A stretch of DNA of 64,000 bases from contig JAJEKV010000011.1 in NCBI GenBank assembly GCA_021234155.1, forward strand, positions 11,093,045 to 11,157,044. The letters run 5' to 3'. Below are positions 23,245 through 32,907 of the stretch, piece after piece. The position numbers were made by a program, and so were the translations under genes. The first letter of the stretch is position 1; each line of letters starts with the position of its first letter. Source of the DNA: Isoetes taiwanensis (lineage: Eukaryota; Streptophyta; Lycopodiopsida; Isoetales; Isoetaceae). Below the pieces are notes generated by a model. The model made no database searches, was not told the DNA's origin, and was given only the letters and a program-made list of their open reading frames with translations.

Positions 23245-24413
23245 ATATATCTTATTTCCTTTCCCACTTTCTCATTCATATGCCTGGCCCCAGACTAGTC
23301 AAAACATTATGTCATGGTATGGTATGGCACTTTACCACATAACGTTTAGAATACCCATATTGCAGCTCCAATAGATCTTCAAAAGGGCAAAGATATTTTT
23401 AAGGCTTCTATTCTTGAGCACGACATCCTTTTGGCACACTACAAATTAGCATATTTCAAAGAGGGAGATTCGCTTTCAAGGGATGATCCTGAGCTTTAGA
23501 TTTCTTTGCTTAGATGACATTTCCTTGCTTGGATGACTTGACAATGGCATGTTGAATTTCTTTTCTAGGCTAAAGTATGTGGAACACACTGGAGTTTGAA
23601 ACCATGCCACTAACAAACCACTATTAGTAGGTTACTAGCCATCAAGAAATTCTAGGTAGCTATCTAGGACATGGTAAGAATTAGACCACTCAATAATAAA
23701 CATGATACGGACGCCTCCATCTACAACACAGTTGCAAGAGTTCTTGCTTGATTCTTAGCTGGTAGGTAGACTGCAATAGTAGATTGTATATTTTCTAGGT
23801 AAAATATTGCTCTGTTTTTCCTGCTTGAATATGGTTGTTGCTTCCTGCTTAGATCATTTCAGATTACATAGTTGTATCCAGGATTTTAAAGAATTTATGA
23901 AGCTACATTTAAATTAAGAAAATCTTGATTTTTGGTCATATGTGAATCAGAAATAGAGTCTTGAGCGCTCTGCGACAAGCTCAAAATCCATAGGATTCTT
24001 GCCCTATTCAAAATGGGAGCAACTTATTCTGACTGATTTCTTTCATTCCAACCGCTTTTGAACCCTGTGTATTTGGAACTTTCTCCTATCCTTGAAGTTG
24101 ACAAATATTTTCACAGGTTTATATGCGTACTAGCCAAATACTCTGGAGCGTTCTGGGCCCAGTACAATAGATCAAGAGGGTTTCACATAGGTTTAGCCAT
24201 ACAATCTATGTGAGGGACCGAAAAGGGAGTTTTGTTAGGCTTGAACCATACATATAATCTTACCGGGTGGGGAAGGGGGGAGCAGGAGGGGGTTGTTTAG
24301 ATAATTTTAGTGTAATATGTGGCTGAAATGGTTTTTTTTTTTTTTTTTTTGGATTGCTATGGACCCTTTAAACGCATATGATGTACCCCCAAGATGATAG
24401 TTGGACACCCTCC

Positions 24414-24444
<31 letters not shown>

Positions 24445-25430
24445 TAGATGTCTTTTTGGGTGAATTGGAGTCCGCTTATGCCCACTTTTCAATCTCGAAC
24501 CTATAAACCAACATTATGGTCTTACTGGACAAATCAAAATCAGATTTGCATGGCCATTGCTCTATTTGCTTGCAAGAAATCCGTTGCTCTATGTACCGGC
24601 AAAACATCCACTTTCTAGGAACATTCTCAATGATCTCTTTCAATGATCTATTCTATTCTATTCTTTCAAAAATTGGAAAAGGCCGCAGAATTCTCTATGC
24701 TCTATTTTTCTTATGAGCTATTATGCTCTGCTACAGATATAGGAATTCATATGTATACGAAGAAACTTTTCTGTCCGTGCAGGGATGTAGTGCCACTCTT
24801 ACTTGCATGCCTTAGCTTGGACATATCCTCTAACATCAAATCTGGGGAAATAATAGGAACCGAAATAGAATCTGTGCAAAATCTCTAGATCTTGAGGAAA
24901 ATTAATTCTATGCTCCTGCTTGCTTCCTACGGTCCGCCATAGAGGGCAAAGAAAGAAAGCAAAAGGGGGACGAAAGTATTGTTCACCTGGGCTATTAACC
25001 AAGATGCGATGATCGACCGAATGCCATTTTGTGATGGAGGGGAATGCCACATGGCATCACCATATTAACACACAGATAAAAAACATCGACCCAAATACTA
25101 TATTGAACATCAATAATATATTAACCCAAATACCTAGAAGATCACACAAATCAAAATGATTCCAATAAAAAGACAAAATAAAAAGATGGCACAATAACAG
25201 GGCAAAGTTGAGTACACAATAAAAGGATAAAGTCGAGGAGCTATATGGAGGAGTAACAAGTGGTATAATTCAAGGTGCAGAAGGAACAAGAACTCTCATC
25301 AAGATACGAGCAAAACAAGACTTAATAAATTAGTTATCCACTACTGCAAAAAATGCAACCGGAATGAGGGAGACATGCAGGAGATGTTAAAGATGGAATG
25401 TCAGGTGGATAAGATATAGGCTCGATAGCA
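23245..25430. other. Unassigned DNA; inverted T/A runs
   Basis: Nothing coding is recognised. A T-run (about 24331-24350) and an A-run (about 24415-24438) extended by GGA/TCC form inverted arms around 65 bp. A short open piece near 23365-23500 (EHDILLAHYKLAYFKEGDS) ends in a stop and is not identified. Confidence 0.35.
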
Positions 25431-25439
25431 CGTGATAGG

Positions 25440-26135
25440 GTATGGGCCTTGTGCTAGCGAGCCAATTTAGGATGATGATTATGCTCCACATACAAAATGG
25501 GTCCAATTTGGTCAACAAACTCAAAAGCAACATCATAACCTTCGCAGTCAGCAATGATGAGAAACTTCATATGTGGAACAAGAGTCTCCGTTCCTTCCTC
25601 TACAACACAGAAGATGGGTTCTGAAATCGAGGGATTTACCAAAGAAAGACGTGAATACGAATCGACAAAGCATTTCTCGATTGCATAGAGAAACTTATAT
25701 TCTTGTTTCATAGAGTCACGCTTGAGGGATGGAATAATGCGTGAACCTTGCATTCGAACCTCACGCTTAAGCCTCAGACTGCTTGTTAATGGCATTCTGA
25801 GAAGTCAAATAATTTTACAAAGCTTGAATTTGGGTAGTCTGAAGTTAAATAGCTTGAAGCAATTGTTCATTAACATATAGAGGAGAAGAAACTAGATAGC
25901 ACTATTGAAACTCATTAAAGAAGAGGCATCATGGGATGTCCCAAAAGTGAAAGTCGGGAGTTCATAAGAAAGGGCAAGAGTTCGCCATTGGAGATGAAGG
26001 AATAGATGGAGGTGATTGAAAAGAAACTCGAGTATATTTAACTGGAGGAGGCTCTTTAGCAACTTGTTTCCCCTTACGTCCTTGGGTGGCAACATCAGTC
26101 ACAATTGAGGCACCAAATGAACGAGCCATCCTACC
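25440..26135 (-). pseudogene. Unidentified coding relic
   Basis: On the minus strand an ATG at about 26130 starts MARSFGASIVTDVATQGRKG, followed by a Pro/Ser-rich stretch. After frame breaks a 113-codon frame (25795-25454) contains YAIEKCFVDSYSRLSLVNPS and GPILYVEHNHHPK. The order (start, basic/proline-rich part, Gln-rich helix LLQAIQLQTTQIQALQ in a shifted frame) resembles gag-like proteins of plant elements. I do not recognise the family. Confidence 0.35.
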
Positions 26136-27046
26136 CACTAAAGGCAGAAGAGAACAAAGGCAAGAGAGACAAGAGGAACAAACAAGAGATGCAATGAGAA
26201 GATGGAGAATATAGGACCTAAATATTAAGGAACAGTATAAAATCCACAAAAATAGTGGATCTAAATAGGGACTCCCTAATAATTGAAAGGATAAAAGAGG
26301 ATAAACTCTACTAATAAAAGAAACCGACCAATCAGCTTTTATCCCCTTAGAATAAATGCCATATACAAAGAACAAACAAAAAATAGAAAAATGCTCGATT
26401 CTTTGCCCAAAACCTTAACTTAGAAGTTCAAAAAGCATACCTTGGTGGACAAGACTAAAAATAGAGGTTGAAAATGGCAGAGTCAAATATGCCAGACTGG
26501 AAACGTACATGATGGCTCGATTTTGTTTCAGGGGCCATGCGGATTGGATAGGATAGCAGTTTTCTGCAGGCAGATATAAGATTTTAAAATATGGAATAGA
26601 CTAAGGTTCTGAAATATGAAATATGGGGACTTGAACCTCTACCAAAAAAATCTAATGCCATAATAAGAATGCTTTGATAACATGATTGTTTCTTGTACTG
26701 GGTCTTTTTTTCTCTTTAACAACCCATTCAATTGTTTTTGTTTTAGGGGTATAATCTATAAGAGTCAGTTATATATCCAAATCAAATCCCTCTGGAACCC
26801 CCTCTTATTGTGCTCCACATGGAGTCATATTCAAGTTAATAATTTTTTTTTACAGCATAGCAATGATCAACGATTGCATTATAGCCCAATATGCTTTATA
26901 GTCCAGCAATCATGGGCATTTTTTAAAGTATTATATATGGAAATCTAACATCCATCCAGTAGGCTATGGCCTATAATACCTAATACATTAGAACTTACAC
27001 CCATTACTTTGAGGATTGTAAAAACCACCAATCAACACTTATACTA

Positions 27047-27291
27047 TACAAGAAACTTATCGCGGCGGCCAAGGCCGCCGCGAACGTTTCTCTTCCCCAA
27101 CTCGTCTCTTCAAATATTTTCGCTCTCAAATTTAAGGATTTGAATACGTTTGTTTGAACCATTTCAAATTCAAACCAAAAAATGGGTCTATTAACAATTC
27201 AAACCAATAAATGGGTCACGAAGTGCTTGACTGCCACGATAGATTCCACGCGACAATGATTGTCTCCCACCGCAATAATCTCTTATAGTAA
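27047..27291. mobile_element. Small MITE-like element with a GC-rich palindrome
   Basis: The left end (ACTATACAAGAAACTTATCG, then CGGCGGCCAAGGCCGCCGCG) and the inverted right end (ACTATAAGAGATTATTGCGG) are similar in inverted orientation about 245 bp apart. The palindrome GCGGCGGCCAAGGCCGCCGC recurs near 51884. The target-site duplication is unclear. Confidence 0.55.
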
Positions 27292-27475
27292 TTAGGTCTC
27301 AAGATAACTAACACATAATTCTTAGAGTGCTTTCCCATGGGCAGAAAATCTCCAGGTTTCCTGAAGGTCTAGTCTGCTATTCCGATGTTCCCATGAGCTA
27401 AGAACCTGAGTGGCCCGACGATTACTTTTGGACCTGGGCCTGACCTCATCCAGGTCCGTCCGTCCATGGGAAAGC

Positions 27476-27800
27476 GCCCTTATACACTTACAAATATTAA
27501 ACATGTAATTTACATATCTTGTGAGGTATGTGTTAAACCATGTCTTCTCTAGCCTTATACACTTACAAATATTAAACATGTAATTTACATATCTTCTGAC
27601 TATAGGATAGGATGCAGTTTATGCTTACACATTATTTACAAATGATTAAATATTGTAATTTACACGTGTGCGATACGTGTTAAACAATGTCTTTTGACTT
27701 ATGCTTACACATATTTACAAATAATTAAATATTATTATTTACATATGTGTGAGGGATGCGTTAAACGATGTCTTTTGCCACTATAGGATAGGATGCACAA
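27476..27800 (+). repeat. Tandem repeat, unit about 78-100 bp
   Basis: Four diverged units share TTACACATATTTACAAAT, ATTAAATATTGTAATTTACA, then GTGTTAAACAATGTCTT. The phrase ACTATAGGATAGGATGCA appears after two of them. Non-coding. Confidence 0.78.
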
Positions 27801-28103
27801 GTTGCAATACCTACATTCAAATTTGAGAGAGAGTTAGGATTTTCTAATGACATTTGCATATTTGATGTTTACAATTTTACATTTGTTTCCTCTAAGGTTT
27901 CTAAGCTTGTGTTATGTTTTATTTGTCATTTTCTGCTAGTCATCTTCGTGTAATTTTGGTATTGATCATCGGAGACGAAAAAAAAAGTAACGTTGTTTTA
28001 CTGTTCTTGAGCTACAGAACTGGTTGGTTTTAAAGGACCTAAAGACAATCTATCAGGAATTTTCTACAAAACGTTTGCAATGTTTTAGCCACTGGCGCTT
28101 CTA

Positions 28104-28209
28104 GTATTGTATGTGTTACTGACATTAAAGCTCGTGCTAAAGATGCAGACCTATAAAGTATTGTATGTGTTACTGACATTAAAGCCCGTGCTAAAGATGC
28201 AGACCTATA
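28104..28209 (+). repeat. 51-54-bp tandem duplication
   Basis: AGTATTGTATGTGTTACTGA... to ...GATGCAGACCTATAA occurs twice in a row with one or two differences (AGCTCG versus AGCCCG), so it is recent. It lies just beyond the 3' end of the aleurain pseudogene. Confidence 0.9.
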
Positions 28210-28249
28210 AGCATTTGTTGTTGCTTTTTTTGCTTTTGCATAATGCATT

Positions 28250-29560
28250 AGGTTTTGAAGACAGAGACATTACCACACATATTCTTCCCGAGCTCCAAGT
28301 GAAAGTAGCCATTGAGTCCCCATGATTCGCCCCATGAATTCTTTATAATCCAGTATGGCAAGCCAGGTCCCGCTCTGTTGTATCCCACAACCCTAACACA
28401 TCATGGTTCACATTACGCAATATAAAGGAAGAGAAATCAAATTTACACACTTATATCCAAACCTCGGTTTAAAAAGAGATCTACACTCTGAACTAGTATA
28501 CACACCGCCATCAGATAACATAAAATCGCCTCAGTAGCCTCATATGCTACACTCACCGGGTCTCTTCAAATCTACCGTGATCTATAAGCTCTTCTGAGCC
28601 CCGAATATTGCATGTCATTTATTCATTTGATGGTATTATAGAATAAAAATGAAGACGCTTTTACCGTTGTAATGTTGACAACATCATATACACTTGCACC
28701 AATAGAATTTCGAGAAAATTTGCGGTGCCCATCCAGCCCTGTGATATGGATATGCCTCCTCCGTGTCCAATCCACCATTGTATTTTATATACTCAAATGC
28801 TTGAGATGGCAAACCTCCATCACATCCAAAATTGTTAAAGTCACCAAAGACAGTCTACCAATTGTTGATAAAAGAACATGTTCTCCGGTTGCTTGTGTAT
28901 GAGCTGCCTCCAAAGCTCTGTTGTCTTTGCATGTCACTCATATGTTTTGGATGAAAACCTTATTGTTGTTTATAGTGTTTATGTACCGAATGTCCAACAA
29001 GAGCCACAATCACCTTGGTCCTTTCTGAGGGCTTACTATCTTATCGTCGCTACCAATCTTTCTAGATTATGGTGAACAATAACCTCTCATGTTAGAGGCA
29101 AGGAAACGGGAAAATAATTAGTGAATGTGTCTAACTTTGAATTGGTGCCGCAACATTAGACATTACATGATTTCCTTTTTGTATTTGAACAATCTTGAGA
29201 CTCAAATAGATGGGTTTTAGGAACTCCTCCCATGTCATATCAGCAAACTCTCGCCATCATATGCATAACATAGTAATGTTTACAACTTTACATTTTGTAT
29301 TAGGGTTTTCTTCATTCTTGAACAAACCACTTGTGAACAACCCCATTGCATCAAAGAAAAAAGTCAAAGCGGGTTTGAACGCACTGCTTATTGCAAGCAC
29401 ATAAGGAAGATTCCTACTATTTGTTTTCTCAATGAGCTCGGACTTCTCCGAAAGCAAAGAAAACGAGATTGAAGCTCCCCTTTTGAGGAATACATTTTTT
29501 TATACATGTGTAATTCAATGTTTTGATATGTGGATCGCCCGAGGAAATCCTTGATAAGTA
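28250..29560 (-). pseudogene. Aleurain-type papain cysteine protease pseudogene
   Basis: Minus-strand order follows plant aleurain (vacuolar cysteine protease). The prodomain reads SSKGELQSRF near 29480, SEKSELIEKTNSRNLPYVLAI near 29440-29400, and EEFLKTHLFESQDC near 29220-29180. The catalytic-Cys block is GDCGSCWTFGT near 29000. A 70-bp intron (GT at about 28989, AG near 28918) leads to ALEAAHTQATGEHV and QQLVDC near 28900-28850. Then [20 protein letters not shown] and [11 protein letters not shown] near 28830-28750, a block around the catalytic His (VNHDVL) near 28410, and [20 protein letters not shown] near 28340-28280. At least four frameshifts are needed to join these, so it is dead. Some introns persist, so it is not a processed copy. 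Confidence 0.88.
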
Positions 29561-29564
29561 TGCT

Positions 29565-30050
29565 TGGGTGGAGCATGTCTACTAGGGGTCTCTAGAGACA
29601 AATAAATCAAGAAAAGAATCATAGCTAAGCACTTGATTAGCCCACAGCCCTTAAAAATGATCCGCTCCAATCTTGCTACGACGTTTTTTTTGAGTTGAGG
29701 CCTTTTACCCGCTCTGAAGTGCCAAAGAAGTGACGTTGGAGCCTTTGAGGAAGTGCCACAGAGCCTAAAAAGCCCTTGAAGAAGCACCGGACCATATAGG
29801 CAAGAGGCGGAGCAGAAAGAAGCGCCATAGCAGCAGCTCGCGTTACAAATAATTGACGGAGGAGATAGTTTGAATAACACGTGTTATGTAAATAAAGAAC
29901 TAGATTGCGGCGCAGAAAAAATATGCACGACAAAAACAGAAAATAGAAATAGGAAGCTAACTTATATATGTGTAGATAGGTCTGAATTTCGAACCTATCT
30001 GATGAAACTTTAGCCCATACATATGGTGATCCACCAAGTAAGCACCACTG
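29565..30050. other. Unassigned DNA upstream of the protease pseudogene
   Basis: A minus-strand frame (29515-29880) is open, but its sequence does not resemble an aleurain signal peptide or propeptide start. Nothing else is seen. Confidence 0.35.
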
Positions 30051-30660
30051 GAAAAGAATCTAAAAATCAATCCACTAATTGTGGTAGATTGCTAGCTGCA
30101 AGTTGAATAACGTAAGGCCCAATCATGGACGTCGAACCGATGCGGCAACAAAACTCTACCGGAAAAATAGGTGAACTTGGATGTTAAAGGTTTGGATCCT
30201 TGGTAAAGACAATATATGCTGAAATATTTTTAGAACTACAACAATATTGGTGGAACTCAACAAAATCCGCGTTGGACGGATCAGTAAAAAACACATCAAC
30301 TTCCTCAATTGCGGTACTAACTACGATAGAACATTTCATAATAATCCACCTCCACCATAACCAAGGTAAGTACCGCGAGAAAATAATTTGAAAATGAACC
30401 CACTAATTATAGTAGACCCTTGGCTGCAAATCAAATAATATAAGGACCAATAATGGACATGGAATCGTTGCAGCAACAAAGCTCTACCAAAAAACGATTC
30501 TGGCTGAAAGATTGTTAGAATTACAGAATTACTAGTGTCTTTCAGGAAAATCTGTGTTGGACCAATCAATGAAAAACACATCAACCTCCTTAATTGTGAA
30601 AGTAATTGTTGTAGGAATATCTTAGAATAATCCATCTCCACCCTAAACAAAGGTTTGCTT
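30050..30660 (+). repeat. Diverged tandem duplication, unit about 320 bp
   Basis: The segment at about 30055-30365 (CCACTAATTGTGGTAGATTG ... AATAATCCACCTCCACCATA) is repeated at about 30386-30655 (CCACTAATTATAGTAGACCC ... AATAATCCATCTCCACCCTA) with many substitutions and small indels. No coding content is recognised. Confidence 0.82.
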
Positions 30661-32700
30661 CGAAACAAAAAATGTAATGTTTTTGATGGCCTATATTACT
30701 TAGTTATTTAGAAAGATTGAATCGATATTTTAGGATTGATAAATTTTAACATTCCTATAAAGTCCACAATGGGCCTAAGGTTGGGTTCACATGCAACCAT
30801 CGTCGGAGAGGGGCCCTGTTTTGCCCTGTGCTAATTGGCGATGGCAGGTGATGGTCCATGTATAAGGGTGAGCCTTTTTACACGAAGGTGAAGAGGAGGT
30901 TAACCCTCATCTCGAGCGGGTTAGGGGAGGGTTGACCTCCCTTAAACCTCGGTCCGAGGAGGTTCTTTTGTCACACTCTGCTTCACAGCTTCATAGACAA
31001 ATTGGAACTGGATGTAAAGGGCAAGGCAGTCTGATGCTTGCTCTTCTTGAATACTGTGGATCCTGAGAAAGAAATCAATGGTAATGGTTGGAGGAAAGCA
31101 GACTTCTTACATTGTAGACGAATCTGCATCATAAACGATTAAATCCAACCTTTCCTTCTCCTCTGCAGTTATGGCTTCTTCGCCGGAAAACAGAGAACCC
31201 AGCTTTCTTTGAAGTAATTTTAATTTTGGAGCTAAGCTGCGCTTTCTGAGCCTTCGAATTCCGGCTCCCTTGTTTCCAAATTTTCCTTCCTTTCTCGTGG
31301 CCTTGGAATTAAGCTGGGCTGTTAAAAGGCCTGCTATGTCTTAAGACAAGAACCAAATCATCAAAAGCAGTGATTGTGCCTCTAACAGAGAAGTAATTCC
31401 GTCATTCAGGAGTTTGCATGGACTCCAAAATCTTCCACCTAATGCTTGAATAGCTCTCCAAAACTTTGGATGCAAAACTGTATTATTTTTAGCTCTAAGA
31501 AAGGCTTTTCTGGCATGAACAGTCGGCTATGGCAGGAGGCTGGCGGTGTTTGTGTCTTTTCATACTATGATACAAGGCTTCGTTTTGGATAAGCATCGGA
31601 CCCAGACCCTGGAAACGTCCACACCCAGGAAACGTCCACAGAAGTTGTGTATGGGCAGGCTATGGCGGCGAAGGCAGAACGTGAAGGTACGAATATTCTT
31701 CTGTCAACGAATATCCGGGAAGTTATTACGATAATCACTCGAATATACTTGAAAAAGGAATATTCTAGAGGTTATGCGAAATAACCTCTCTGGATCCAAC
31801 GGTCGAGACTGGTTGGATTTGTAGAATCTCCAAGGACCGAGGCTTAGGGCGCCTTCACTGCATGTGAACATGCTCTAACGGACGGCATATGAAACAAGGG
31901 CATTTAGGGTCCATCTCCATTAGCGTATTTTACCGGAAATTCAGTGCCACATGGCACTTCCACCGGCACGTTTTGCCGTTCCCATTACTTTCACCCAACT
32001 GATTTCGAATGACATGGCACCGCATCCGGGACTTTTTTCAGATGCACCATCACTGCATCTGAAAAACTGAAGTGATCCTGGAGTTTGTCGTTTATGGCGT
32101 ATCAAAACTGGCGTTCAATCCTCTGCGTTCAATCCTCGATCACCGGAAGCCAACAGGTAAGAAAAGCGGGAGCAATGGAAACGTGGCACAGGGTTCAAAC
32201 GGGAATGGTGGCTTTTGCTGGTGCTGTAAATCGCTTACATGGCGCAGGTGGGAAACACAGGTGCCACCCTAATGGGGATCCGCCCTTAGCCCAAATCAAA
32301 CTAGGGGAAGACCCCCACCAACTATCACAGTCACCGGGCCAGAGAAAGCACAATACTTTTTAGTCTAGTTGATAAAGGAAGGAAGAGCAACATGACAAGT
32401 AGATAAACGGACCATAGCTACTTTAAGATAGTTGCACTAATACATTAAAGGTCCTTTATGAGTCCTGCGGCATCTCCATCTTCTTTTGTAATGTGGTACC
32501 ACACGACCACCACCCTCCTGATTTGAGCCTCATAATCTGTGCTGTAAATAACCTTGTCTGCAGAAGAATGGCTGAACATAATCTCTGTGTCAACATTTTT
32601 CCCAGCATTTCTGTCAGATGCTGGCAGCTTTGTAGACATCCGGCGGAAAGGTATCTATCTACAAATGCATCCTTTATTTTGTCCATGATCAGTTGAAACG
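30660..32700. other. Upstream region of the phototropin gene
   Basis: No gene is recognised. Short palindromes lie at 31943-31958 (AGTGCCA/TGGCACT) and 32034-32067 (CAGATGCA/TGCATCTG). The phototropin promoter and 5' UTR exons should lie here, but I see no convincing TATA box. Confidence 0.4.
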
Positions 32701-32778
32701 TAACTAACTCAGCTTAGTCAATCGTTTAAACACCTTTTTCCTGTTCCATTGTGCTCAGATTCTAGCTCAAGTTTCAAG

Positions 32779-32860
32779 GTAAGATTTTTTTGAGATTTCG
32801 GGGTTTTCAAATTTTTATGATTCTGCATTCTGAACTGAAGCCATGAAATTGAATTTGCAG
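32779..32860 (+). other. Phototropin 5' UTR intron
   Basis: TTTCAAG|GTAAGA at 32778/32779 and GAATTTGCAG at 32860 bound an 82-bp T-rich intron that ends 47 bp before the ATG. A leader intron close to the start codon is common in plants and often boosts expression. Confidence 0.7.
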
Positions 32861-32907
32861 GCTACATTGTGAAGCGTATATACCTTACCTTGTTTGATTC
32901 AAAAACA

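Noticed and set aside
24307-24440. T-run and A-run as ends of a retroposon
   Set aside because: No body sequence, target duplication or promoter motif between them; simple inverted homopolymers are sufficient.
25962-26375. A 137-codon minus-strand frame with hydrophobic start
   Set aside because: The hydrophobic first half reads through what looks like untranslated AT-rich DNA; only the part from about 26130 onward is protein-like.
32869-32907. Alternative upstream start of the phototropin at an in-frame GTG (13 extra codons)
   Set aside because: GTG is not a normal nuclear start in plants; the ATG at 32908 has a good context and begins a typical N-terminus.
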